This document shows, one piece after another, positions 1 to 6,786 of a stretch of 9,039 nucleotides of DNA; positions within the stretch are counted from its first letter, which is position 1; each line of letters starts with the position of its first letter. The stretch comes from CAZXCQ01 sp964639275 (GTDB taxonomy: Bacteria; Desulfobacterota; DSM-4660; Desulfatiglandales; Desulfatiglandaceae). Where the stretch lies: positions 1-9,039 of the forward strand of contig CAZXCQ010000255.1 in assembly GCA_964639275.1 (NCBI GenBank), given 5' to 3'. The notes under the pieces are model-generated. The model was not told where the DNA came from. It ran no database searches and saw only the letters and a list, made by a program, of their open reading frames with translations. A program made the position numbers and the translations under genes.

Positions 1-1850
1 TTCAGGGTCTTGGGGATATCCGGAACCGAATAGATGGCATCGGGCACATGCCGCGGGGACAGGGTCGTCCGGATCTTGGTATTGATCTTTTTCTTGAGCG
101 CCTCATCAAGCTCTAAACCCTCTTCAAGCACCACAAAGAGCGGCATATAATAGCCCCCTTCCGGAGGTTCGTATCCCAGGACGAGGCTGTCGATGACCTC
201 CGGGAGGTCCTCCACGGCGCTGTAGATCTCGCTGCTCCCCATCCGGATGCCCAGCCGGTTGATCGTGGAATCGGACCGGCCATAGATGATGCCGCTCCCC
301 TCCGGGGTGATCTTGAGCCAGTCCCCGTGTCTCCACATCCCCGGGTACATATCAAAATAGCTTTCTACATATCGCCTATCTTCGGGGTCGTTCCAGAGAT
401 AGAGCGGCATAGAGGGCATGGGCTCGGTGATCACCATCTCACCCACCGCGTCAATCAGCGAATTTCCCTTCTCGTCAAATGCCTCTGCCTTGACGCCCAG
501 GCAGCGGCACTGGAGCTCCCCGGCCCTGACCGGCAGGATGGGGGAGGCCCCCAGAAATCCGGTGGCCACGTCGGTTCCGCCGCTGGTGGAGCCCAGCCAC
601 AGGTCTTTCTTGACATCCTCGTAGACCCATTGATACGCCTCGGCCGGCAGGGGAGAACCCGTCGAGCCGATGCTCTTCAGAGCCGAGAGGTCATGGTCTC
701 TGCCCGGCTTCATCCCCGCCCTCATGCATCCCACCAGAAAGGCCGCGCTGGTGCCGAGGACCGTGATACGACTCTCCTCTGCAAATTTCCAGAGTACATC
801 CAGATCAGGGTATCCGGGGTTTCCATCATAGATGACAACCGTGGAGCCGTGGAGGAGGCCGCTCATCACGATATTCCACATGATCCACCCGGTGGTGGAG
901 AACCAGAAAAACCGATCTTCGGGTCCAAGGTTGAGATGGAGCCCCAGAAACTTGAGCAGCTCGATCAGCACCCCCCCCTGGCTATGGACAAGGGCCTTCG
1001 GGAGACCTGTCGTGCCTGAAGAATAGACCACCCATAGGGGGTGGTTAAAGGGGAGCTGTTCAAAGACAATCTCTCCGCCATCTTCCTTTTGGGTCTGCTC
1101 CCACATCAGGACATCCGCGAGACCCTCGGGGGTGACATCCCGATCCAGGTAGGGGATCAAAACGGTCTTTTCGAGTGTCCTGAGCGCCCCCTGGAGCTCG
1201 GATACGATGGAACGGCGGTCAAAGGGTCTTCCGCCGTATCTGTACCCGTCTGTGGCAAAGAGGACCTTGGGTCCTATCTGCCGGAAGCGGTCCACCACGC
1301 TCCGGCTCCCAAAATCAGGGGAGCAGCTCGACCAGATGGCCCCGATGCTGGCACAGGCCTGAAAGGCGATGGCCGTCTCCGGGATATTGGGCATGTAGGC
1401 CACAACGCGATCTCCGGGCCGTATACCCATGTTGCGCAATGTCGCGGCCAGGGATGCGACCCTCTGGTGGAACTCCCCCCACGAGACCTCTACCACGGGT
1501 TCATCCTCGCGTTTGAATATGATGGCCGGACGATCAGAAGACATGTTGCTAAACACCCGTTCCGAGAGGTTGAGTCCCGCTTCCAAAAACCACCTGGCAC
1601 CGGGCATCTTCCGCTCAGACAGTATTGTATTGTAAGATTTTGATGCCTTAATCCGGAAAAACTCCCATATGGTGGCCCAGAACTCCTCGAGCCGGGTCAC
1701 CGACCACTCCCACAGGGGGCCGTACCCGTCAAAGCCCAGGCCCTTTTCCGTCTTGAGCCAGCCCAGGTATTTCTTGACATTGGTCTGCGCTGCGAACGCC
1801 TCAGAGGGCTCCCAAAGGATATCCCCCTCGCTGATGGTTTGTGCACCCAT
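1..1850 (-). CDS. aacS: Acetoacetyl-CoA synthetase (acetoacetate-CoA ligase), C-terminus cut by window edge
   Basis: This enzyme activates acetoacetate to acetoacetyl-CoA with ATP and CoA, releasing AMP and PPi. It belongs to the adenylate-forming (ANL) superfamily and is expected in the cytosol. Read on the minus strand from the ATG at 1850, the frame stays open to the left edge (616 codons); the family is about 650 residues, so roughly 35-40 are missing. The N-terminal part (about residues 30-85) is the ACAS_N-type cap with an aromatic-rich LEEFWATIWEFF stretch. The ATP-binding P-loop motif SSGTTGLPK is at about residues 277-285. The motif HGDWLKIT and then GRSD (524-527), followed by the family-typical IRMGSSEIY, mark the hinge to the C-terminal domain. 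The catalytic lysine near the C-terminus would lie off the window; the last visible residues are DIPKTL. A clear GGGAGGAAA ribosome site sits about 7 nt before the ATG. The gene is divergent from the E1 fusion gene. Confidence 0.95.
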   Translation of the reverse strand, partial: MGAQTISEGDILWEPSEAFAAQTNVKKYLGWLKTEKGLGFDGYGPLWEWSVTRLEEFWATIWEFFRIKASKSYNTILSERKMPGARWFLEAGLNLSERVFSNMSSDRPAIIFKREDEPVVEVSWGEFHQRVASLAATLRNMGIRPGDRVVAYMPNIPETAIAFQACASIGAIWSSCSPDFGSRSVVDRFRQIGPKVLFATDGYRYGGRPFDRRSIVSELQGALRTLEKTVLIPYLDRDVTPEGLADVLMWEQTQKEDGGEIVFEQLPFNHPLWVVYSSGTTGLPKALVHSQGGVLIELLKFLGLHLNLGPEDRFFWFSTTGWIMWNIVMSGLLHGSTVVIYDGNPGYPDLDVLWKFAEESRITVLGTSAAFLVGCMRAGMKPGRDHDLSALKSIGSTGSPLPAEAYQWVYEDVKKDLWLGSTSGGTDVATGFLGASPILPVRAGELQCRCLGVKAEAFDEKGNSLIDAVGEMVITEPMPSMPLYLWNDPEDRRYVESYFDMYPGMWRHGDWLKITPEGSGIIYGRSDSTINRLGIRMGSSEIYSAVEDLPEVIDSLVLGYEPPEGGYYMPLFVVLEEGLELDEALKKKINTKIRTTLSPRHVPDAIYSVPDIPKTL

Positions 1851-1868
1851 GTCTTTCCTCCCTACGTC

Positions 1869-1931
1869 TCACCCGTCATCAAACCCAAATCTTGGATTGT
1901 TCTTGACCTCATCCCAAAATTCCTTGATACT
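1869..1931 (-). other. Protein-like open stretch just upstream of aacS, possible relic of a gene tail
   Basis: On the minus strand, between a TGA at 1932-1934 and a TGA at 1869-1871, a 20-codon stretch reads SIKEFWDEVKNNPRFGFDDG. It is in the same phase as aacS, ends 18 nt before its ATG and has no start codon of its own. The composition looks like a soluble protein C-terminus rather than random spacer. It could be the tail of a lost upstream gene, or chance. It overlaps the putative promoter of the divergent E1 gene, and the two readings compete. Confidence 0.25.
1903..1931 (+). promoter_or_regulatory. Possible sigma-70 promoter of the E1 fusion gene
   Basis: TTGACC at 1903-1908 (5 of 6 to consensus) and GATACT at 1926-1931 (4 of 6) are separated by 17 nt, in the intergenic region between the divergent aacS and E1 genes. 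It would give a leader of about 58 nt. The match is moderate and the same bases can be read as a protein-like stretch on the other strand. Confidence 0.35.
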
Positions 1932-1995
1932 TCATTCCTCTTTTAAGCGTCATTAATTTTCCAGCCAACCCTTCAGAAAAACACCAAGAGGAAAA

Positions 1996-4032
1996 ATGAA
2001 TCAAGAAAAGAAGGAGCATATACAAGAGAACACCCCTCTGGTGAGTGTACCACCAGATACGGGCAAGCTGTCAACTTTTTTGGAAAATATGATCCTCATC
2101 CGCAGGTTCGAGCAACGCGCCAAGGTACTCTTTGAGGAAGGGAAGCTAAGAGGCACGGCCCATCCATGCATCGGGCAAGAGGCCGTCGCCGTTGGCGCCT
2201 GTGCGGCACTGGAACCCACCGACTACATCGTCAGCCACCACCGCGGTCATGGCCATTGCCTGGCGCGCGGGGCACGCATCGACCGGATGATGGCCGAACT
2301 TATGGGTCGTGACACCGGCTACTGCCGGGGTCTCGGTGGCTCCATGCACATTGCCGCCCTGGAACTAAACATCCTGGGGGCCAATGGCATCGTCGGGGCC
2401 GGCATGGGGCTGGGAACCGGCGCCGCCCTTTCGGCTCATCTGCGGCAATCGGGACAGGTTGTGTTGATCTTTTTTGGTGACGGTGCCAACAACGAAGGCA
2501 TCTTTCACGAATCCCTCAACCTGGCGGCCCTGTGGCGGTTGCCCGCGGTCTTCCTCTGTGAGAACAACCAGTATGGCCTGACCACACCCATCCATAAGGC
2601 CACCGCCGGTGCAGATGTCTCTGCCCGGGCGGCCGGCTACGACATGCCCGGGGTGCAGATTGACGGCAATGACGTAATCGCGGTCTATGAAGCAGCCCTC
2701 GCGGCGACCAACCGGGCCCGCCAAGGCGAAGGGCCGACCTTGATCGAGGCCTTGACCTACCGGTGGGAAGATCACAGCATGCGGGCGGGTTTCTCGTCCT
2801 ACCGCACCGAAGACGAGGTCCGCGAATGGCGGTCCAGGGATCCGATTGAACGGCTGGCCAAAAAACTCTCAAAAAAGGGCTGGCTCTCTCCCGGCCATAT
2901 GGACAAGATCGCGTCAAAGGCCGACGATGCCATCGAACGCGCGGTCTCTTTTGCCGAGGCATCCCCTGAACCCTCGATTGATCTCTTAAAGACCTGCGTC
3001 TATGCCCCCTTTTCATCGGTCTCAGGACCGGGTGAAACCAGGACCGACGGCCGCAGCCTGACCTATGCCGAAGCGCTGAGGGAGGCGATGACCCAGGAGA
3101 TGGAACGCGATCCCTCTGTCTTTATCATGGGTGAGGACGTGGGCAAGACCGGTGGCATATTCGGGGTGACCCGTGGTCTGAGAGATCGATTCGGCCCAAA
3201 CCGGTTGCTGGATACGCCCATATCAGAGGGGATCATTGCCGGGGCCGGTGTGGGCGCGGCCATCACCGGTATGCGACCCGTTGTGGAGGTCCAGATATTT
3301 GACTTTGTCACATTGATGATGGACATGATCGCCAACCAGGCGGCCAAGTTCCGGTTTATGCTTGGCGGACAGCCCGCTGTCCCCATCGTTTTCCGGGGAC
3401 CCCAGGGCGGAGGGCTTCGTCTGGCGGCGCAACACTCCCAGAGCCTGGAGGCCTGGTTTACCCATGTCCCCGGGCTGGTTGTGGTCGCCCCTTCAACACC
3501 CTACGACGCAAAGGGGTTGCTGGCATCTTCAATCCGAAATGACAACCCCGTGGTCTTCCTCGAACACAAACGTCTCTATCTGGGGCAACCCGGTCCTGTG
3601 CCCGAAGACCCCTATCTCATTCCTCTGGGCAGGGCAGATATCAAAAGGACAGGCAGAGATGTGACCGTGGTGGCCACCCTGTACATGGTTGAGGTCGCCC
3701 TCGGGGCCGCACGCCGGCTGGAGGAGGAAAACATCGATGTTGAGGTGATCGATCCCCGCACCCTCCATCCCCTGGACGAAGAAACAATACTGGCCAGCGT
3801 GCGCAAAACCAACCGTCTGGTCGTGGTCCACGAGGCCCCTCTGCGAGGGGGCTTTGGGGCCGAGGTGGCGGCCCTGGTTCAGGAAAAGGCCTTTGACCAC
3901 CTGGATGCACCCATCGCCCGGGTGGCCGCGCAGGATACGCCCATACCCTATAACCATCAGCTGGAGGCCCTGGTCATCCCCGGCCCGGATCACATCATAG
4001 AGGCCGTTCGATCCGTCTGCTACAGATCCTGA
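1996..4032 (+). CDS. Fused alpha-beta E1 component of a TPP-dependent 2-oxoacid/acetoin dehydrogenase complex
   Basis: E1 uses thiamine diphosphate to attack a keto compound and passes the acyl group to the lipoyl arm of an E2 partner. Here both E1 chains are one 678-residue protein. Alpha part (about 25-320): SHHRGHGH at 80-87, GGSMHIA near 116, and the TPP/Mg motif starting with GDG at 161-163 and ending in ENN at 189-191. Beta part: pyrimidine-binding domain from about 355 with GEDVG at 379-383, the conserved glutamate of DTPISE at 411 and HSQS with His480, then a C-terminal transketolase-like domain (about 540-665). The linker is about residues 325-352. The alpha motifs resemble acetoin dehydrogenase (AcoA) more than pyruvate dehydrogenase, but the substrate cannot be read from sequence. 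AAGAGG lies 4 nt before the ATG. The SDR gene follows in the same direction after 130 bp. No E2, E3 or lipoate gene is in the window. Confidence 0.95.
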   Translation: MNQEKKEHIQENTPLVSVPPDTGKLSTFLENMILIRRFEQRAKVLFEEGKLRGTAHPCIGQEAVAVGACAALEPTDYIVSHHRGHGHCLARGARIDRMMAELMGRDTGYCRGLGGSMHIAALELNILGANGIVGAGMGLGTGAALSAHLRQSGQVVLIFFGDGANNEGIFHESLNLAALWRLPAVFLCENNQYGLTTPIHKATAGADVSARAAGYDMPGVQIDGNDVIAVYEAALAATNRARQGEGPTLIEALTYRWEDHSMRAGFSSYRTEDEVREWRSRDPIERLAKKLSKKGWLSPGHMDKIASKADDAIERAVSFAEASPEPSIDLLKTCVYAPFSSVSGPGETRTDGRSLTYAEALREAMTQEMERDPSVFIMGEDVGKTGGIFGVTRGLRDRFGPNRLLDTPISEGIIAGAGVGAAITGMRPVVEVQIFDFVTLMMDMIANQAAKFRFMLGGQPAVPIVFRGPQGGGLRLAAQHSQSLEAWFTHVPGLVVVAPSTPYDAKGLLASSIRNDNPVVFLEHKRLYLGQPGPVPEDPYLIPLGRADIKRTGRDVTVVATLYMVEVALGAARRLEEENIDVEVIDPRTLHPLDEETILASVRKTNRLVVVHEAPLRGGFGAEVAALVQEKAFDHLDAPIARVAAQDTPIPYNHQLEALVIPGPDHIIEAVRSVCYRS

Positions 4033-4035
4033 GGT

Positions 4036-4150
4036 AATTACAAAGGTTCAAGGTTCCAGGGTTCAAGGTTGATCAGTTCGTAAAAAGATGGAGGAGCCAG
4101 CCAACTCCGAACCTTGAACCCTGAACCTCACAACCTGAACAGTTGTAATT
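4036..4150. repeat. Imperfect inverted repeat (ggttcaaggtt type) between the E1 and SDR genes
   Basis: The left arm (4036-4070: aattacaa, then a ggttcaagg-rich stretch) is matched on the opposite strand by the right arm (4110-4150, ending ttgtaatt). The inner part, aggttc(c)agggttcaaggtt against aaccttgaaccctgaacct, is nearly perfect; the outer aattacaa/ttgtaatt pair is perfect. About 40 nt of loop separate the arms. It fills nearly the whole spacer and ends just before the SDR ribosome site at 4151. There is no T-tract, so it is not a canonical terminator. A related single-arm copy lies at 8181-8217, which argues for a dispersed repeat. Confidence 0.75.
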
Positions 4151-4162
4151 GGAGGACGAATC

Positions 4163-4891
4163 ATGACCGATCTTGAAGGCCGGATCGCCCTTGTCACCGG
4201 AGCGAGCCGGGGGATTGGCCGGGCAGTGGCCGTTGAGCTGGCCAGGGCCGGCGCCGACGTGGCCATAAACTACCGTCGGATGGAAAAGGAAGCACAATCA
4301 ACGGCCGAGCAGGCCCTGGCCTTTGGCCGGAGGGCCATCACGGTTCAGGCCGACGTGTCCTCTGGCGCAGCGGTAGACCGCATAGTCAGGACCGTTGAAA
4401 GGGAGCTCGGCCGCATAGACATCCTGGTCAACAACGCGGGCATGGCAAACCCAAAGGGGATCGATGATATCACCGAGGCGGATTGGGACGAGACCCTTTC
4501 GGTGAACCTCAAGTCCGCGTTCCTGACGATACAGGCCGTGCTCCCCGGCATGCGTGAGCGCCGTTGGGGGAGGATCATCAATATATCGTCGGGCGCGGCC
4601 CACACCGGCGGCATCATCGGCCCCCACTACAGTGCCTCCAAGGCCGGTATGGAAGGGCTCACCCGGGCCTATGCCAGTCGCCTGGTCAAGGAAGGGATCA
4701 CCGTCAATGCCGTGGCCCCCTCTATCATTGAAACCGATATGCTCCGGGGCCGCAAGGACCTTGCCGGCCGCATCCCCATGGGTCGAATGGGACAGCCATA
4801 CGAGGTCGCCCAGGCCGTTCTGTTTGCTGCCAAAAACGCCTATATGACCGGGCAGACGATCCTCTTAAACGGGGGCTTCTACTTCCATTGA
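4163..4891 (+). CDS. Short-chain dehydrogenase/reductase, FabG-like
   Basis: A 242-residue classical SDR, the normal length for the family. The Rossmann cofactor motif TGASRGIG is at residues 12-19 and NNAG at 90-93. The catalytic triad is complete: Ser143 in the INISSG segment, Tyr156 and Lys160 in YSASK. The C-terminus TGQTILLNGG is typical of 3-oxoacyl-ACP reductase (FabG)-like members. Such enzymes interconvert a ketone and a secondary alcohol with NAD(P)H. The context (aacS and an acetoin-type E1) makes a small-molecule role possible, for example on a 3-oxoacyl-CoA or on acetoin/diacetyl, but the substrate is not determined by the sequence. GGAGG at 4151-4155 is 7 nt before the ATG. It may be co-transcribed with the E1 gene across the 130-bp inverted-repeat spacer. 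Confidence 0.93.
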   Translation: MTDLEGRIALVTGASRGIGRAVAVELARAGADVAINYRRMEKEAQSTAEQALAFGRRAITVQADVSSGAAVDRIVRTVERELGRIDILVNNAGMANPKGIDDITEADWDETLSVNLKSAFLTIQAVLPGMRERRWGRIINISSGAAHTGGIIGPHYSASKAGMEGLTRAYASRLVKEGITVNAVAPSIIETDMLRGRKDLAGRIPMGRMGQPYEVAQAVLFAAKNAYMTGQTILLNGGFYFH

Positions 4892-4910
4892 TGGGGACGA
4901 TCCATCCCCA
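4892..4910 (+). other. Small hairpin right after the SDR stop codon
   Basis: TGGGGA (4892-4897) and TCCCCA (4905-4910) form a 6-bp stem with a 7-nt loop immediately after the SDR gene. No U-tract follows, so it may stabilise a 3' end but is not a convincing intrinsic terminator. Confidence 0.35.
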
Positions 4911-4935
4911 GCCAGCCCTCCCCTCCCCCGTTGAA

Positions 4936-4947
4936 CCGGGTACCCGG
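4936..4947. repeat. Perfect 12-bp palindrome CCGGGTACCCGG
   Basis: The palindrome sits in a short gttgaaccggg/ggcctg context that resembles the hairpin part of the 83-bp repeats at 6677 and 6863. It may be a shrunken relative of that repeat. Confidence 0.35.
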
Positions 4948-4973
4948 CCTGTCTGCAGACTTGGCCCCCAACC

Positions 4974-5009
4974 ACAAAAAAGAAACGCCCTTGCTAAAAG
5001 CAAGAGCGT
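4974..5009 (-). terminator. Intrinsic terminator on the minus strand
   Basis: On the minus strand ACGCTCTTGC (5009-5000), loop TTTTA, and GCAAGGGCGT (4994-4985) form a 10-bp stem with one A-C mismatch. It is followed directly by TTCTTTTTTG. No T-tract exists on the plus-strand side, so the signal is directional. No minus-strand protein gene lies directly upstream of it. Confidence 0.65.
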
Positions 5010-5049
5010 CAAGCCAACGATGCTATCGTCAGCGCTGTTAGTCTTGAGT
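4974..5049 (-). ncRNA. Candidate small RNA of about 75 nt
   Basis: A promoter at 5082-5054 and an intrinsic terminator at 5009-4974 bracket about 75 nt of minus-strand sequence with no meaningful open frame. The 5' part can fold: TCAAG (5047-5043) pairs with CTTGA (5013-5009), and CTAAC pairs with GTTGG just inside it. An alternative small hairpin is ACGAT-AGC-ATCGT. The 3' end is the terminator stem plus U-run, the classic layout of a bacterial sRNA. It does not match an RNA family I recognise. It is divergent from the NYN nuclease gene and its promoter lies only 14 bp from that gene's ATG. The existence of the transcript is inference from the promoter, fold and terminator. Confidence 0.45.
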
Positions 5050-5053
5050 TTAA

Positions 5054-5082
5054 AATTTAACACATCCGTCAGATTAAGTCAA
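5054..5082 (-). promoter_or_regulatory. Putative sigma-70 promoter for the candidate small RNA
   Basis: On the minus strand TTGACT (5082-5077, 5 of 6) and TAAATT (5059-5054, 4 of 6) are separated by exactly 17 nt. The predicted transcription start is near 5045-5049. Confidence 0.5.
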
Positions 5083-5095
5083 TGGGAAATTTGCT

Positions 5096-5707
5096 ATGGA
5101 AAGAGTCATTGTATACATAGATGGTTTCAATTTGTACTTTGGCCTTAAAACAAAGGCTTGGAAGAGGTATTATTGGCTTAATCTACAGAAATTAGCCCTT
5201 AACATATTGAAACCCGGACAAAATTTAATCAAAACGAAATATTTCACGTCCAGGGTTTCAGGCCCCCCGGATAAGGTTAAACGGCAGGGGACTTTTATTG
5301 AAGCCCTTGAGGCATTAGACAAATTTCGTATTTATTACGGGCATTACCTCACCAACGCGGTGGAATGCAAGAGATGTGGTAACATCTTTCCGAAACCCAA
5401 TGAAAAAATGACGGATGTCAATATCGCGGTGGAGATGTTAACAGATGCTTTCATGGATCATTTCGATACCGCCGTCTTAATTTCGGCGGACAGTGATCTG
5501 ACTGCCCCTGTTAAAAAGATCAGATCTTTGTTTTCTGACAAGAGAGTAGTGGTAGCCTTTCCCCCTGCTCGATTTTCCTTTGCATTAAAAGAGGTGGCCA
5601 ACGCTTCATTTGTTATCGGCAGAAAGAAATTTTCAGTCAGCGTTTTTCCAGATGAAGTTTTAAAACCCGATGGCTTTATACTCAAACGACCTGAAGGATG
5701 GAAATGA
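5096..5707 (+). CDS. NYN-domain (PIN-like, LabA/DUF88-type) putative nuclease
   Basis: A 203-residue protein with the marks of the NYN family, PIN-like metal-dependent RNases. The N-terminal strand YIDGFNLY carries Asp9 and Asn12. A central helix begins EKMTDVNIA (Lys104, Asp107), and a strand ends in LISADSDL with Asp132 and Asp134; these would form the acidic metal site. A CKRCGN knuckle (Cys91, Cys94) is present with no second cysteine pair in sight. The target RNA is unknown; family members act in RNA processing, defence or as stand-alone genes. The ATG is preceded by a modest GGGAA site 7 nt upstream. The gene is clearly AT-richer than the metabolic genes to its left, which suggests a separately acquired gene. 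Directly upstream and divergent is the candidate small RNA. Confidence 0.85.
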   Translation: MERVIVYIDGFNLYFGLKTKAWKRYYWLNLQKLALNILKPGQNLIKTKYFTSRVSGPPDKVKRQGTFIEALEALDKFRIYYGHYLTNAVECKRCGNIFPKPNEKMTDVNIAVEMLTDAFMDHFDTAVLISADSDLTAPVKKIRSLFSDKRVVVAFPPARFSFALKEVANASFVIGRKKFSVSVFPDEVLKPDGFILKRPEGWK

Positions 5708-5740
5708 TTGTAACGGGGTCACCATTCAGAATTCCCGCTT

Positions 5741-5777
5741 ATCCGGGTCAGGCGTCTTAGCTCAATTATACCCGGAT
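5741..5777. repeat. 8-bp inverted repeat at the end of the decayed higA copy
   Basis: ATCCGGGT (5741-5748) and ACCCGGAT (5770-5777) can pair across 21 nt. It overlaps the last codons of the decayed antitoxin gene. There is no T-tract, so a terminator role is not supported. Confidence 0.35.
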
Positions 5778-6049
5778 TCGTTGCGTTAATGGACGAATCC
5801 GTGAAAGTTGTTCGTGATAAAGCTTCTCGGACTCCCACAAATCTCTTGAGTGTTGCGCATTGAGCCAGAAATCGGGGGAATTCCCAAAAAGGCGGGAGAG
5901 CCTTAATGCCATCACTGGAGTGATAGACCGTCGCTCCCGCAGCAACTCATTAATTGTCTGGCGCGAAACGCCTAATGCAAATCCTCTCTAATCATTTCCC
6001 CTGGGTGCGTGGGGGCTATTTTCCGATGCACAGTATTTCTTATTGCCAT
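5766..6049 (-). pseudogene. higA: Decayed HigA antitoxin gene copy
   Basis: This minus-strand sequence is about 95% identical to the intact higA at 6945-7268 over the first 200 bp compared by eye, but 40 bp are missing between 5978 and 5979 (matching 7158-7197 of the intact gene). The deletion removes about residues 24-37, the start of the helix-turn-helix, and shifts the frame so that translation from the ATG at 6049 ends at a TAG after about 25 codons. With the 40 bp restored the gene would have 107 codons, exactly as the intact copy, ending QRIRV instead of QRSWA. Several of the differences are synonymous, suggesting both copies were once functional. The ribosome site GGGAGTAAGGCG is still in place. 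Confidence 0.85.
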
Positions 6050-6060
6050 CGCCTTACTCC

Positions 6061-6090
6061 CTAATGGTAATCTGTAATTTCACCGTCATA
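6061..6090 (-). pseudogene. higB: Remnant of the HigB toxin gene: last nine codons only
   Basis: On the minus strand the sequence reads YDGEITDYH and a TAG stop, matching the C-terminus YDVEITDYH of the intact HigB at 7280. The rest of the toxin is gone. A few bases further, acaatttgtcaagg (6099-6112) resembles acaattgtcaagcg of the intact higB promoter, so a deletion of roughly 275 bp joined the toxin tail to its own promoter. Confidence 0.75.
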
Positions 6091-6145
6091 TCAACGGAAC
6101 AATTTGTCAAGGATTAGAATGCAAATCAAGCGTTGGGAATAATTT

Positions 6146-6246
6146 CTTGACTTTTAGTGAAATGTTAGTCATTTTATATATTTACAAACTTGAATAAGCC
6201 AAGATGTTGCATTAGAATTCACCTGTGGGCAAGAGATATGCTCCCT
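6146..6246. repeat. Diverged duplicate block, copy 1 (upstream of the DUF2283 gene)
   Basis: It aligns by eye with 7848-7947: both begin cttgac, share ttag spacing, and contain TGAATA..GCC, ATGTTGCA and TA(G/A)AATTCA in the same order. Identity is roughly two thirds. Each copy lies on the far side of a higBA promoter, so block plus higBA appear to be parts of one duplicated segment. Confidence 0.55.
6190..6218 (+). promoter_or_regulatory. Possible promoter for the DUF2283 gene
   Basis: TTGAAT (6190-6195) and TAGAAT (6213-6218, 5 of 6) are 17 nt apart. The -10-like box is kept in the diverged copy near 7913 as TAAAAT, but there the spacing is one base shorter. The leader would be about 113 nt. 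Confidence 0.3.
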
Positions 6247-6337
6247 AAGCCTTTTTTGTGATGGTTTGGTATTGTTATGGTGAGGGGTTTCTTATTTCAG
6301 CTTACCCAACTGATGCAATAAAGGAAGGAGAGCATAT

Positions 6338-6550
6338 ATGGCCCAAGTAAAGATTTTTTATGACAAAGAAGGTAATACCCTTACCGTATGGTTCTCAGAT
6401 CCAAGAGAAGAATATGTGTGTGAGGAGACCGGTAAAGAAGTAGTGTTGATGAAAGATAAATCAGGCCGCGTGATTGGCTTTGAAAAACTAAATTACTCGC
6501 TTTCAGAAGCAGAGAAATTCCACGTCGCTTTTGAGACTGTGGCAGCCTGA
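6338..6550 (+). CDS. Small DUF2283 family protein
   Basis: A 70-residue protein that fits the DUF2283 family. The N-terminal KIFYDKEGNTLTVWF resembles the family's opening beta hairpin (usually ..I.YD.E.D.LYI.L). It is followed by an ETGKEVVLMKDKSGRVIGFE stretch and a short C-terminal tail. The family is of unknown function and often sits near toxin-antitoxin or other mobile small genes, which fits here, between a decayed and an intact higBA locus. A strong GGAAGGAG site ends 7 nt before the ATG. No partner gene (for example DUF4258) is adjacent. Assignment is by motif memory. Confidence 0.75.
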   Translation: MAQVKIFYDKEGNTLTVWFSDPREEYVCEETGKEVVLMKDKSGRVIGFEKLNYSLSEAEKFHVAFETVAA

Positions 6551-6676
6551 AAACACTAAAGCGCCCTTTTCCATCCCCATTCTCAACCCCTGCATAGGTC
6601 AGTCACAAGACCCCGTCATAAGAGGATTACGCTTCAACCCTGATTGCCATACCCCCTCCCTTGCCCCGCGCGCCCC
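6551..6676. other. Spacer without a gene
   Basis: GC-rich filler between the DUF2283 stop and the first 83-bp repeat. I see no gene, terminator or strong promoter here. Confidence 0.6.
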
Positions 6677-6759
6677 GTAGGTCCGGAAGATTTATCCGCC
6701 TCTGGAGGATCGTACTGGGGTTGAACCGGGCACCCTCAGGGTGTTCAACCGGGGCCTGC
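6677..6759. repeat. 83-bp direct repeat, copy 1
   Basis: It starts gtaggtccgg and ends cctgc, and is nearly identical to 6863-6945 (copy 2), 186 bp away. Inside, GGTTGAA (6719-6725), CACCC (6731-6735), GGGTG (6739-6743) and TTCAACC (6744-6750) can form a bulged 12-bp hairpin with a 3-nt loop. In copy 2 one outer base pair is lost. Confidence 0.85.
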
Positions 6760-6786
6760 CCCGCCTGTCGTAGCGAAGCGGACTTG

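Noticed and set aside
327..1643. Long plus-strand open frames (230 and 200 codons)
   Set aside because: They are shadows of aacS on the opposite strand; the minus-strand frame carries all ANL-family motifs.
2516..3016. Minus-strand 166-codon frame within the E1 gene, and other antisense frames up to 154 codons
   Set aside because: Arginine/proline-rich composition typical of antisense of GC-rich coding DNA; the plus frame has clear E1 motifs.
4974..5009. Terminator for the SDR or NYN gene on the plus strand
   Set aside because: The T-tract exists only on the minus-strand side of the stem; on the plus strand the stem is followed by caagccaacg.
4725..5148. Frames of 112 codons (minus) and 86 codons (plus) across the SDR end and spacer
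   Set aside because: They overlap the SDR coding end, the hairpin and the small-RNA unit, and have low-complexity Pro/Arg/Leu composition.
4974..5707. Type III (ToxIN-like) toxin-antitoxin system formed by the small RNA and the NYN gene
   Set aside because: In type III systems the repeat RNA and toxin are on the same strand with the terminator between them; here the RNA is divergent and has no tandem repeats, and NYN is not the ToxN fold.
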